DNA of 64,000 nucleotides, from contig NC_065546.1 in the NCBI RefSeq assembly GCF_022605725.1, forward strand, positions 40,978,227 to 41,042,226, in the 5' to 3' direction. This DNA comes from Anthonomus grandis grandis. Its lineage: Eukaryota; Arthropoda; Insecta; Coleoptera; Curculionidae. Position numbers and translations under genes: made by a program. Numbering within the stretch: position 1 is the stretch's first letter; each line of letters opens with the position of its first letter. Below are positions 22,286-33,960 of the stretch, piece after piece. Under the pieces are notes generated by a model, which worked only from the letters and a program-made list of their open reading frames with translations, made no database searches and was not told the DNA's origin.

Positions 22286-22972
22286 TCCTAATTAGTTTGA
22301 ATTCGAAAAAAAAAATTTGAAAAAAATCGATACGTGGGGTATAATATCGATTACCCGTATACGTAAAAAACGGAAAAAACCAAACTTTAAAGGCTGATAT
22401 CTCGGCTTCTATAGGAGCTATCGCGAAAATTCCAACGGTTTTGTCTTAGTTTTGTCATTTTGAATTCAACGAGAATATCCGCAAGGTCGTAGTTTTTATA
22501 ATAGCCGAGATATGGCATTTTTGATGCCCATTTTTGGCCTCAAAAAAATACTCGATTTCTTAGTTCTGCTCGGATTCCCTTATAACCCGGTATTTTCGTG
22601 ATCTACTTGATGAGAACAATCCGCTGGTATAGTTAGTTCGAATTGGAAAAAAAATAATTTTTTTGAAAAAAACCGATACGTGGGGGATACCCGAAAAACG
22701 GAAAACCCGAAATTTTAAAGCCTGATATCTCGGCTTCTATAGGAGCTATCGGGAAAATTCCAAGGGTCTTGTCTTAGTTTTGTTATTTTAAATTCAACGA
22801 GACTATCCGCAAGGTCGTAGCTTTTATAATAACCGAGATATGGCATTTTTGATGCCCATTTTTGGCCTCAAAAACGAGGTCGACAAAATACTCGATTTCC
22901 TAGTTCTGCTCGGATTCCCTTATAACCCGGTATTTTCATGATCTACTTGATGAGAACAATCCGCTGGTATAC
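22286..22972. repeat. Tandem pair of ~343-bp satellite-like units
   Basis: Two adjacent direct copies of one unit are visible. GATACGTGGGG occurs at about 22329 and 22675, and GAGAACAATCCGCTGGTAT at about 22612 and 22952, giving a period of 340-346 bp. Each unit contains GATATCTCGGCTTCTATAGG and, inverted, a GAGATATGGCATTTTTGATG stretch. Copies are about 90% alike, with a small insertion in unit 1 near 22345. This looks like a dimer excised from or seeding a satellite array. Confidence 0.8.
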
Positions 22973-24195
22973 CTATTTATTTTTTTTAGTAAATTAATAA
23001 TTGCAAAACCATAAATGAATCTCTATTCTAGATATTATTGGTTTAACTTTAATATCGTTATATTAAATAAAAGTTTTGATAAAAAGTAATGTGTTTTACT
23101 TTGAATGTATAATTGTGAGATTGATAAAACGAAAAAAAAACATTTCTTGTATTCGGCTGTACGTCAGATTTGACAAAGCTTTATAACAAATTGTTTGCTG
23201 GTGCCCGTTTGGTTTTACCTGAACCGAAAATTTGCTAATTTTGCAAATCTTCAGGCCGTTTCATTAAAAAAAACCTATTTTAGAATGAAAACTTTGTTTA
23301 TGAGACACTGTATATTTACCAATACTGTCAACAAAATTATTATTTTCAAACAAACACGTCTTATCTTAATTTTCTTTTCATATGAGTTACAGAGGCCAAT
23401 AAAATCTTGTGTAAATAGAGTTGGGCAATACACACTGTATATACAGTATACACCCTTTAAATCTAAACGTAATTTTTACTAAAGCAGTGGCTTAAAACAA
23501 TAATTTACAAGACTAATTCCACATTGTTACATATAGCAGGCATGTTAAAGCTTCTAAGAGATATTACTGTAGTATATACCTAATGCGAGTAAATGTGTTC
23601 AGCCGTTATGCCTTTTATAGGGTAATCATTTTGGAGCAACATGTTATAGGCTCTGGAAGATATAGGATCTGATCTAGTAGTTCGTTTAAGATTACTTAAC
23701 TGAGCCGTTGATATATGAGGGCTATAAAACCTTATAAAAGTGATATGAGTTTTACAAGGATTGTAAATTTCTATTTACGAGCAGTAGTCGAAGCTATTTT
23801 ATATTATTTTACAGCTTTACGCATGATATCGACTTTAGGTCAAAGTTCGGCTCATATCGTAAATATGTAGTCACTTTTAGGAAAATAAATGCCTAATATT
23901 ATATGTGAGCAATTCCGAGTTCTTATAAAAACCTTTTTTAGAAAATTTCATCGATTGAATTTCCTTATTAAATTAGACTGAATATTGAAATAGGTTAGAA
24001 AATTTTACGAAATTGGATTTTTTTTATAAAGGCTGTGTAGAATAGTGAGTGGGTGTACATTTATTGGGTTTTTCGATCAAATTTCCATAGGATGAAAGAA
24101 TATTTTTTTAATGTCGCCGTCTCATATACGAAAACTGGAAGAAAATCCCCGTTAAACTGACAATTTAGAAAAAAAATAATATCTTTAACTTAAAA
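22973..24195. other. Non-coding stretch
   Basis: No gene recognised; AT-rich with several short frames lacking any motif. Confidence 0.4.
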
Positions 24196-26626
24196 TGTCC
24201 GCTAATTAATGGTACATGGAAAAACCACAGACTCCTGATGTGAAAATATTACGATTTAACTATATTTACCTATATCCAAAAGTTGATATTAACTGAGATA
24301 CAGGGTGTTAAACTTAAAACTTTTTTTTTGTTTTTCCCCAATAACTTTAACAAAAGTTAACTTTTTTCACAAAAATTTATAGTTATGGGTTTTTTAGGTC
24401 GAGAAATTCGTTTTTTTAACAAATTGAGTGTACAATGTAGAGGGCGCTGTCTACGACATCTTTGTCTCTTTCATAAGGTCATAACTTTTTTGTGCTTAAC
24501 TGTATTCAAGTTTTTATTGAACATAATACTTTTTTCATATTTTTTACGTAAAAAAGGTATACTAAGTTAAAGTCGCTCAGAGTTACCGTTTTGGAGATAT
24601 TTGTATTTAAATTATTTAGTGCACCATGCACTCGACCCCGGCTGAATAATTAATATAATCGGGAAATAATTCGCTTTTTTAAAGTAAGCTATGAGAAAGC
24701 AAATGAACTTTAGAGACGCAGCTGTTAGGAAACCGCCATGTTGTTGTTGTTTGTTGATTAGTTTAAAGTTGTCAGAAAATATTTAATTAGTGTTTTCTGT
24801 GATTTTGCATCCAGTTTACTGTTTTGTTGAATTTTTAAATTTTTCGTAAGTTGAGAAACAATGCCGAGTCACAATCTTTTTTCAAATGCCGAAATGAGGG
24901 ATATGTTGTGTGTATTCGCAGGCAAATTTTAATGGACGCGAAGCCTATAGACGATATTCAGAACTCTATCTAAATCGAAGACAACCTGCTTTCAAGATCT
25001 TCAAAAATCTTTACGATCGATTAGGAGAAACAGGTACATTTCGTCCTAAACGGAATTCCGCAGGGCGCCCGAAGGTTATAACTCCAGAACAAGAAGAAGA
25101 AATTCTGGTCCGCGTGGCTGAAAATCCGGAAATAAGTGCAAGACATACTGCTGCGGCAACTGGAGTAGGCAAGTCATCTATTTGTAAAATATTTCACGAA
25201 GAGGGTCTTTATCCGTATCATTTCACTCCTGTGCAAAATTTATTAGAAAATGATTTTTTGCCCAGGATAGAATTTGCCCGTTTTTGCCGTGCCCAAATAA
25301 ATACTGACCTCATGTTTCTGAATAAGATACTATTTACTGATGAAGCAACGTTTACACGTAGAGGCATTAAACACACATAAGTGATAAACACACATGGGCA
25401 TTACAAAATCCACATTCAGTACACGAACGTCATTTCCAACATGAATTCAAAATTAATGTATGGTATGGTATAATCGATAATTATTTATTGGGCCTTTTCG
25501 AACTACCGCCCAATTTAAACGGAGAACTCTACCTTGAGTTCCTACAAACACATTTACCAGATTTTCTCGATGATATTCCGCTGGACATAAGGCAACATAT
25601 GTATTCCATGCAAGACGGAGCGCCAGCACACTTCTCTAGAGCTGTCAGAGAGTATCTGAACAACCGTTTTCCTAATCGCTGGATAGGTCGTGGGAGCCAG
25701 AGGCCATGGCCGGCGCGAAGTCCCGATTTTAACCCGCTGGATTTTTGTGTATGGGGCTATATGAAGTCGCTCGTTTACAAAGAAATAGTGAATTCCAGAG
25801 AAGAACTATGGCAGAGAATTTTATATGCTGCACAAAAGCTACGAAACGAACAATTATTTTTTTAAATTAGGAGATCTTTCAGCAAAAGAACTGTTAAATG
25901 TAGTGAAGTGAATGGTAGACATTTTGAACAGTTTTTGTCAAAAGCAGATCTATTTTTTTACTAAATCTCGCCACAGTTTCAAAATAAAAAAGTTATCAGT
26001 CGCATAGTTAAGTTTGTTTTCGTTAATGTTATTTTCTTTCAATAGATTTTCTAGTGTCATAGTTATTTTAAATAAAGTTAATTAAATGATAATCTAATTT
26101 TTGTCTGCATTATTCTCAATGACTTATACTAAAACTTTATTTATGATGTAAAAAATGATTGGTAAAGAGTAACAAGACATTATTGCTTGCTTGAGCTGTT
26201 GTACTAAATAATTTGAAGGCAGATATCTCGAAAATGGCGACTCTGAGCGACCCGAAAGTAGTATACCTTTTTTACGTAAAAATATGAAAAAAGTGTTATT
26301 TTCAATAAAAACTTAAATACAGTTAAGCACAAAAAAGTTATGACCTTATGAAAGAGAAAAAGATGTCGCAGACAGCGCCCCCTACATTGTACACTCAATT
26401 TGTTAAAAAAATTAATTTCTCGACCTAAAAATCTCCTAACTACAAATTTTTGTGAAAAAAAGTTAACTTTTGTTAAAGTTATTGGGGAAAAACAAAAAAA
26501 AAAAGTTTTAAGTTTAACTTTTTAATTTTTAACTTTTGGATATAGGTAAATATAGTTAAATCGTAATATTTTTACATCAGGAGTCTGTGGTTTTTCCATG
26601 TACCATTAATTAGCGGACACCCTGTA
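24196..26626 (+). mobile_element. DD41D element C, nearly complete
   Basis: The right end is exact: it finishes GCGGACACCCTGTA at 26626, followed by TA. The left end begins TGTCCGCTAATTAATGG at 24196 and has lost the terminal TACAGGG. The inverted arms are about 400 bp long and can be followed past GTAGAGGGCGCTGTCTACGA. The left arm contains a second terminus-like TACAGGGTGTTAAAC at about 24299 with no counterpart in the right arm. The transposase gene fills the interior on the + strand. Confidence 0.8.
24861..25960 (+). pseudogene. DD41D transposase of element C with a few frameshifts
   Basis: Translation starts at the ATG at 24861. A frameshift near 24912 moves into the frame with NFNGREAYRRYSELY, LGETGTFRP and GRPKVI (first DNA-binding domain). 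A second helix-turn-helix and then the first aspartate (LFTDEATF) follow. A 17-nt tandem duplication at about 25369-25395 causes a stop at 25378-25380. The gene resumes with FKINVWYGIID, PPNLNGELYLEF, the second aspartate (MQDGAPAHFS) and the third (SPDFNPLDF), again 41 residues apart. A last frameshift near 25860 leads to the family's C-terminus (VNGRHFEQFL, about 25905-25935). All catalytic aspartates survive, so this is the least decayed DD41D gene here. Confidence 0.85.
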
Positions 26627-26628
26627 TA

Positions 26629-27656
26629 TGTCAAATGATCATATATGCTGTCAGCTCGAACTACGAATATTTCAGCACTACTAAGTTACAAACCAGGCTA
26701 AAAAAGAAAGCTTGAGCGCTTTTGAAACTAATATAATAAATGCCCTAATCAAAATAATATTCAAAATATATATAATTACGTATAGGCACGTCCTCGGCCA
26801 CTAATCCAGTACGCCACCTGGAAGCAAAGCAACAACCATAAGTGACTAATACCACTTGTCCATCCTGACAAGTAACTAAATATCCTAATAGCTAATATTC
26901 CACCATGAGATCATGTAAGGAAATTTGATATCATCTCTGTATATAAGGCCTGGTTGGGCCACTTTAACGTTAATAACACCAAGTAAATACTGAGACTGAG
27001 AGAATTTAATAACATTTAAAATTACAAGGGTCAAAGTAATACATGCGAGATAACATAAAATTAGGTTATGAAATACGCAAATAAAATATTTTTCTGACTA
27101 AAGTGCAGACTCGTAGGCTAGTTCTCTCACACTGCTGAAAACGACAAACGAAAGGATGTCGAAATACCTGCGCGCGCTGCGTTTTCCGCTCACTAGTCCA
27201 GCACCACAGCCATCTTTACTCTAGCCGCGAACATCGCAAGGCAACACCGCGAACCGCTTATGCTTCCGGATCGATTTAATAGCCGTATTTAACGGGACTC
27301 GGCAATGATTTTAATTTTTTTTACTAACAGAAATGCCCGTTTTGTTGAAGGCATTATGCTATTCATTGGAAAATAGATTTGATATGATTTTTTAACTTTA
27401 TTTTCATAATATCAAGATTATATTCCAATTTATACAACAAAAAAAAATTTACCTCTGGATGTTTACTTATTATTGATCAAATTTTTTTTTCGCTTTTTTC
27501 GAATAATATTTCTACATATGGTAAATAAATGGTGGATACAAAGTTTTAAATTGTAAATTAACATGCAAAGCCTGAATTATTACATATTATACAGTGTGGT
27601 ACATAATAAATGTGAAAATATGATTGTTTTAAATTGAAAGTTAAGTATCATCAAAA
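26629..27656. other. Non-coding stretch with a GC-rich island
   Basis: No gene is seen apart from the CpG-rich patch described separately (27110-27310) and the short frame that begins at 27657. Confidence 0.4.
27110..27310. promoter_or_regulatory. CpG-rich island, possible promoter or enhancer
   Basis: About 200 bp of strongly CpG-containing sequence (for example CCTGCGCGCGCTGCG and CTAGCCGCGAACATCGC) stands out in an intron that is otherwise AT-rich and CpG-poor. It belongs to none of the mobile elements identified here. A promoter, an alternative first exon or a fragment of an unrecognised GC-rich repeat are all possible. Confidence 0.35.
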
Positions 27657-27761
27657 ATGTCGTCAAAAACACTTACAGAAATAAGTATGAGATTGGGTGA
27701 TTTTGAACACAAAATAGCCAGTATACAGGGCAGATCAAAGCATATTATCAGTTTTCTTAAA
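27657..27761 (+). CDS. Possible short first coding exon downstream of the CpG-rich island
   Basis: An ATG at 27657 in reasonable start context (AAAAATG) opens 47 codons. The first 35 are polar and helix-prone with heptad-like spacing (MRLGDFEHKIASIQGRSKH), then a weak donor (GTAAATATA) follows at 27762. I do not recognise the protein and found no partner exon. The composition differs from the lysine/phenylalanine-rich noise frames around it, and it lies 350 bp downstream of the CpG-rich patch. It may still be chance. Confidence 0.2.
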
Positions 27762-27837
27762 GTAAATATAGGTAGATATGGTTGCCTCCATCTATAATCC
27801 GTTTTGGTCACCTGTCAAAAAGCCAGCTTTTGACTAG

Positions 27838-29158
27838 TCAAAGAATGGAAATAGCAGGTGGATGGTTAATTTTATGGTTATCAGTAATCACATCTAAAAC
27901 TTCAAAACAATTTTTCTGTACTAAAGAAATTAAATTGTTGGTAATTGGCACCATCTCTATTCCTTTAATTTTATTAACTGGCAAAAGTTTTACAATTTCT
28001 GAAAAATTTCCAAAAGAAGAACATATCATGAAAGCTAATACAGTTTGAGCTAATGAAGTATCATTTGCAGCTACACCAATTAGACTCTTCCCTCGATAAT
28101 CCAATCTTTTGGAAATATATATTTCATCAATTAATAAGTTAACTACTTTTTCTGTGGATGTTAAAGAGCCAGATACAATGTTTAAATAATTTGTGGTAAC
28201 ATTATTGATTTTTTGTGCATTATTAATATTTGGTGATACATCAATACTGGATGAAAGGTACTGCAAGTGTCTTTTAGTGGGTAGTGTGAAAAAGTCTCTC
28301 AACATCTCATAAGTGCAAGGCCAGGAAGTATATAACATAAAAGACATCACAATGGTTGATGGTGAATAACGTTTATGCTTTGACAGGAGATTTCTTTGAT
28401 CAATTAAAAGTAAAAGCCTGTTACAAAGATTGTTAGTTTTCTCAAATACGTCCTCATTCCAGTCCTCATTATTATAATAATTGGCTAATTCCGAGGCTGA
28501 TTCCAAATCACAATTATTATTAATTAAAATAATGCCTCTCTTTAAGCAATTTACGCTTTTTTAAAGAATATCGCTAAGCTGATGGTTCACAGCTAGGTGA
28601 TTTATATCTAGACAACAAATTCTCTAGCTGAGACCACCTATTTAGTTTCAATTCGAAAGGTAAAATCCAATTTAGGTCAATATGGGTCAGTTCATTCCTA
28701 TTTATAAACACTTTTACTTACATCATATGAAAATTTGTAATAAGATCTGATTGTTCAAATTCAAGATTGTTGAGTTCAAGACGATGTTCGTGTTCTTTAT
28801 TTCTTTCTTCTAGACTCTTTCGAGGTAGAGGAACTTTTTTTGAAAGATATCCAGGTAAATTTGGAAAAATTTGAGGAACTGCTGAAGGAACTAATCGAGT
28901 TTTAGTAGGTATTTTTGTTATTGTGCCATTTGGCAAAAGATAAATATCCTCCCGAATGATGTCAGTGGGGGCAAAATGCTACAAACAACAGAATGCTTAG
29001 TAGGAGTTCAGTTGTCTCTAGGAATTGCTTTCAGCCATTTATCTTTAATTTGCTCATCTTTAGGAAAACCAAACACTGATTCAGCTCCCTCGCCTCCTGC
29101 ATCTAATGAAGTTTTGTAATTGGATTTGCATCCAGGGACACAGCGTGGACTTGGCATG
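27838..29158 (-). pseudogene. THAP-domain / P-element-type transposase gene, partial
   Basis: Exon 1 (29158-28733) starts at an ATG with MPSPRCVPGC and continues through the zinc-binding THAP domain (FGFPKDEQIKDKW, CVPGC and KHSVVC, then the HFAP region after a frame slip) to an AVPQIFPNLP box. It ends at a consensus donor (GTAAGTAAAAG). Exon 2 (about 28515-27838) carries the start of the P-element RNase H-like core: LLIDEIYISKRLDYRGKSL, with the first catalytic aspartate, and later TDNHKIN. A tryptophan codon has become TGA near 29052, a one-base loss follows at about 28990, and the C-terminal half is missing. The THAP domain would bind DNA. It could be a dead P element or a decayed domesticated copy. 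Confidence 0.7.
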
Positions 29159-30984
29159 TTAAAAATGTACAAATATTACACAAATATTATATAAACTTAC
29201 CTACTACCGGCTACTACAACTCCTAACCCTGACTTAAACTACTTACTTACCACATATTGTTTACAAGTAAGGAGACAAATACCTACACCAATTTTCCATA
29301 TTTCTCCCTATGTATATTAAGCTATAAAGCAATATATTATTATCCACAGACTAACCAAATAAATGAACTACCACAAGTTCAAAATACAAGTCACAAAACT
29401 ATTTTAAGCAAGAAAGCCAAGAAACACACAATAATAACAAACCCACTTTTAAAACGTCATTTAGCTAGCCGGCCGGTAAATTTTGTTCGACTTTTAGGTT
29501 CGATTATTTAAATAACTACGCAAAATCCACATTAAACAATATAACTAGAACTTAGAGTAGGTTTTTAAAATTGAGTCTTAACGTTAGTAATTTAAATTTA
29601 AGCACAAAAATCCGGAATTTTAAGAGAGAAACGAGGTAAACACCCACGGAAACCGCTGCGATTACCTACTAATATATGCCAATATATGGGGTTATGGGGT
29701 TTCCAAGATGGCGGCGTCGATCGACTCGCTATGTTGCCGATGTGATGATGTTCGTGGCTAGAGATAAAGAAGGTTGTGCCAGTACACAGTTCGCGAGGTT
29801 GCCAATAGTGCCAATTGCAAGAACTGAACACTTTTTGAGGCAGCTTTTACAGCTGCCAAGAAATCGATTACCGCAGCTATCTTGACTGTTACTCATTCAT
29901 GTTTTCTTTTCCATCTTTACTCTCACAATCAAACATCTCTTGTTCTTAATTCAGCCAGCGCTAAGCATGGACCAATTTACTTATGCTTTCTTTCCCACTA
30001 ACTTTCTGCACTTCATATCCATATCTATTATAATCCTATATGGTCCGGTCCCCTAATCTTACTATCTACTGTTCATAAACAAAATTTTTTACAGCAAAAG
30101 TTTTTATTTTACCTGAATTCTCATTAATTATTTACTTATATTTTTTACTTGCTTCTTCTCTTATTTTGAATAAAGACTTTCTCATATTATCATCCTCTAA
30201 AGATGTATGCAATCAATTTTTTAATCGCAATGAGTAAATTTAAGTACCAAAAAGTATTTCTGTTGGACTACTACTTGAGGTTTTATCTTTTGTAGTATTT
30301 TAAATCCACGTGAATATATTTTATTACAAACCAGACCATCGATCGCTCGAATACAGAGCTGCAATTTCAGGTGAACTTGGTATAAACTGTCGAAAGTACA
30401 AAACTTAAAGACTAACGAATAAATGTATAGGACTTTTGAGAATTCAGAAATAACTCAGCGGAATAATTTTTGAAACACAGTACCATGGGAACAGAATTTT
30501 AGTTTTAAGAAATGTGAAATATCTTAAATTAAATAAAAATCCGATTTGTGACCGAAGACCGAGACTTTAGAAATTAAATAGAAGGAATCAGTGTAGCATC
30601 AATAAAGACAACGGAAAATTTAATTTGTATATCTATAAGAGCTTTATCAATAGCCCTTTGATAAATACAAGATACAAACAAGAATTCGTATTAGCCATCT
30701 GGAGTTACAAAAGTCTCAATGCAATTGTAACAGGTATATGGTTAAAGACGTAGCAAAAGTCGTAAAATAAAAAGAACCAATAATGCAATTAACTTGGTCA
30801 TTTATTAATTATTGGTAATGAATACGTCTCTCCAATACTATTTCGAAGGAGTTCACAAAAGTTACAGCGACTTTTTATGCGACCGATATTAAATATCCGC
30901 ATAAGAAAAACAGCTGGCTTGAATAAAATTGCCTTATAAAAATTATGAAACCCGAAAACGAACAATTTTACCATCAGAAATTTC
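29159..30984. other. Non-coding stretch, with a more GC-rich part at 29620-29900
   Basis: No gene recognised. At about 29701-29712 the - strand reads GCCGCCATCTTGG, an exact-looking YY1-type binding motif, inside a GC-richer patch. This lies some 540 bp upstream of the THAP/P-element gene start on the same strand and could be a remnant of its promoter. The remainder is AT-rich. Confidence 0.35.
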
Positions 30985-31462
30985 ATTCGCCGTTATCCAG
31001 ATAAAGTTTTTCCAAATCATTGGATAGGTAGACGAGGGTTAATTTAAGAGCCACCCTAATCGCCAGATTTAACTCCCCTCCATTACTTTTTATAGGGATA
31101 CTTAAAAAGTGTATGTGACTAAACCAGCGATTTAAAAGAGCAAATATGCCAGGAAGTTAGAAATATTACTCCAAATGGCATTGACAACGTTCAAAAAGGA
31201 TTTGAAAATCGCCTTGGTTATTGTCAGGTTATTAACGGTGCTCATTCGAACATTTATTTTACATGGGCATTTCTTTAATTTTACATTTTATCATCATTTT
31301 TCGTTTAAAATCGCTTATGTACCCACTATTCATTCGTACCATATCCATATAAAAAAAACGCGTTCTTTCTGATTCTGCATTTAAAAATGGTGGTTTCTAT
31401 TCAAATTTCTATTCAAAAAGCATTTTGATAACGGAATTTCTTTTTTTTCGAGTCACCCTGTA
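30985..31462 (+). pseudogene. 3' fragment of a DD41D element
   Basis: The frame reads VFPNHWIGRRGLI, then a degraded SPDLTPLHYFL with the third catalytic aspartate replaced by histidine, then GYLKS, and ends with a C-terminus like that of element A (GFENRLGYCQVINGAHS). It stops with an element terminus on the + strand, CACCCTGTA, at 31462. Three in-frame stops are present. The upstream two thirds of the element are not present. Confidence 0.7.
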
Positions 31463-31930
31463 TTTTTAATTTCCACGTAGAAAAACCATAAACCCAGTAT
31501 TAAAATCGACGGCTTCGGGCATTTTTTTCAGAAACGGCCCATTTCATTTTTATTGAATTTGTCCGCTACTTTACGGATGCACTGTATGTGTTGCATCTGT
31601 ATTAAACAAAGAAGAAACAATCTTACCAATTCTGGTGGAATTATTTCCTGTTTCGAAACAATTAGGTGCAATATATCCACAAATTTTCGATAAATGGTTG
31701 TTTTATTTTGTATGGCGGAATAAAAGCATGACGCTTTGAACTAATTTGATGATCAGTTGGAAATAGCGCCAGCCTTTTAGTGAGACTCCAGAGATCTCTT
31801 AGTGCAATGCAAAAATTCTTCAAATCGTGTATTTGCTTATCCACCAATTCAGGAATATTCCAGTGTCAAAGAACTGCTTCCTTGAATATGTCCATAAGAA
31901 CAACAGGTTTTAGAAATACATTTAAAAAAT
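31463..31930. other. Non-coding junction region
   Basis: No feature recognised between the DD41D fragment and the non-LTR element that follows. Confidence 0.35.
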
Positions 31931-33960
31931 ATGTGCGTATATCCTTCCATGGTTTGTCTTAATAGTTTAGAGCGAATAAGCCGATCCGCGAGCCGCGGCT
32001 CAGAACCCTGTTTGGTTAGCTGGATAAAGGCCATGCTCTCGAAACGTCATGTATCTGCCCAGCTCAACAACGAGATTGTGTTGGCGGCTAGGGGCTGCCC
32101 GCAGGGAGGAGTATCGTTCCCTACCTTGAGGTGCCTTGTGATCGACAGCCTGATAAATCTTTTAAACAATGCTGGCCTATACACACACAGGCCTACGCTG
32201 ATGATCTGGTAATCCTTTGCCCAGGGAGAGACGCCGTCTCAATGCGGGGCCCTATGATGAGAGCCCTGCGTATGGTGGACATATAGTGCCTCTCGGGGGG
32301 TCTCAGGATTAACCCCAAAAAAGCAGAGCTCCTACTATTTACGAGGAGACGTAACTTTGGCACGCCCCCTGTTATATTTCTAGGTGGCGTGCAGCTGCAT
32401 TACTCCAGGACAGTTCGATTTCTGGGAATCGAGTTAGATCCCAAACTCTCCTGGCATGATCATGCAGACACTAAAATGAAGAAGGCCACCTGCGCGCTAT
32501 GGGCCTGCAGGCGGGCTTTCGGCAATACCTGAGGTCTCCTTATGCATGTCTCAGCATAAGGGTGTGCAAACCCTTTTTACTGGTACACATATTCGGTGAT
32601 GTAACTGCTTCAATATAAAAAAAAATGTGGACTGTATTTTCAGGAAGCGCTGGAGTCGGGAAAAAAAGACACTGCCGATGAGAAAATTCCTATAATACAC
32701 TATTTCCAGCAATTTACACTTTTTATGTATAAGATTCAGCATTTTGCTGCCTTAAAATATAAAATAGAAAACTAAAAAAGATTTCAGTGCGCTTCTTGCC
32801 GACTTTTAGAATGCACTAACGAACAACGCCGCTTACGCGCCCAAAGTCAAAGTCACATCAATCACTTGTCACTAAAATCAAACCACTGGCATAGCGTCGC
32901 GTCATAGGCGTGCACATTACTTACAAATTCTAACACAATTCAAAAATACATACAAATAAAAGGTTGTTGGATTTGTTTCCAACAAAGGGGTTCCATGCGG
33001 ACGGCGCCAACGAGAGCGCTTGAGACTCTGTTGAGCCTTCCGCCTCTGGACCTCGTTGTGCAATTCAAGGCAATGAGGACTGCGTACAGGCTATACGTCC
33101 TCGGCGAACTACGTGCTGGCGAGACCGGTCACGCAAAAATTTGGTCACGGGCCATACAGGAATGTCCTCTCCTTCTGATGGGCAGTGACTGCATGGCTCC
33201 AGTGACTGTGGACTGCGAGGGATTCGTGACGCACATTGCAGGCAGAGAGGAGTGGCAGCATTCCAACAGACCTGCATTGCTAAATAATGGGACCATCTGG
33301 TACACAGATGGCTCCAGAATGAATAACAGAGCTGGATCAGGGCTTTGTGGTGGGATCCCACATACCAGTAGGGCATACTCGCTGGGGGAGCACGCCACTG
33401 TCTTCCAGGCCGAAGTATTCGCTGTATTAAAATGCGGACAGAAAATCCTAAGCTGCGGACACCGCAATACAGCCGTATCAATATCCTCGGACAGCAGAGC
33501 TGCCATTAAGGCTATCACGGCCGTGGCAGTGGATCCACCAAAAGGGAACCCACCGAAGATGGACTGACAGGCCAAAACGCACATAGGTGGGTCCTCTGCC
33601 TGTCTCACCAAAAATCAACTACGCCTAAAGGCTAAAAAGACGCGAAATTCGGCTAGTGACAGGTCTTTTAACCGGTCACTGGCACTTAAGAAGCCATCTC
33701 CATACTATCGGTATTGCGGACAACCCGGAATGCCGATGGTGCTGTGAGGAGGATGAAACCGTTGACCACTCACGCGCGCCAGGTTCAAATACTTGGGTAA
33801 CACTTTCAGTGTACCGAGTGACTTTAAGTCCTTCAGACCAGAGAGCCTTATCGGTTTCTCTAAGGCCGTTGGGCTCTGGTAACCCCCGGTGGGGCATGAC
33901 GGGTCCATGAGGAGAACTATATGCACAATATGGCACAACTGCTTCGGAAGCCCACTGTTT
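31931..33960 (+). pseudogene. Non-LTR retrotransposon ORF2 (Jockey/R1-like reverse transcriptase and RNase H)
   Basis: The copy enters in the middle of the reverse transcriptase and runs to the 3' end. LNNEIVLAARGCPQGG (32060-32107) is the conserved turn before the palm. AYADDLVILCP (about 32190) is the metal-binding YADD box. GGLRINPKKAELLLFTR and VRFLGIELDPKLSWHDH complete the palm and thumb. After an unrelated insertion (32560-32994), the frame 32995-33567 continues with PTRALETLLSLPPLDL and an RNase H domain: WYTDGSRMNNRAGSG, VFQAEVFAVLKC, SSDSRAAIKAI. LLTGHWHLRSHLHTIGI (33665-33720) and a zinc-knuckle-like CRWCCEEDETVDH close the protein. Stops and frameshifts show it is dead, but its GC content is still far above the surroundings, so it is fairly young. 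Confidence 0.85.
32560..32994. other. ~430-bp non-coding insertion inside the non-LTR gene
   Basis: AT-rich sequence with no relation to the flanking polymerase gene interrupts it. The insert is bordered by AAACCCTTTTT on the left and AAAGGGGTT on the right, a short inverted match, so it may be a small non-autonomous DNA element. Some polymerase coding sequence was lost at the site. Confidence 0.45.

Noticed and set aside
29676..29885. Open frame of 69 codons on + in a GC-richer patch
   Set aside because: No family motif, and overlapping frames on the other strand are equally open; the patch looks regulatory or repeat-derived.
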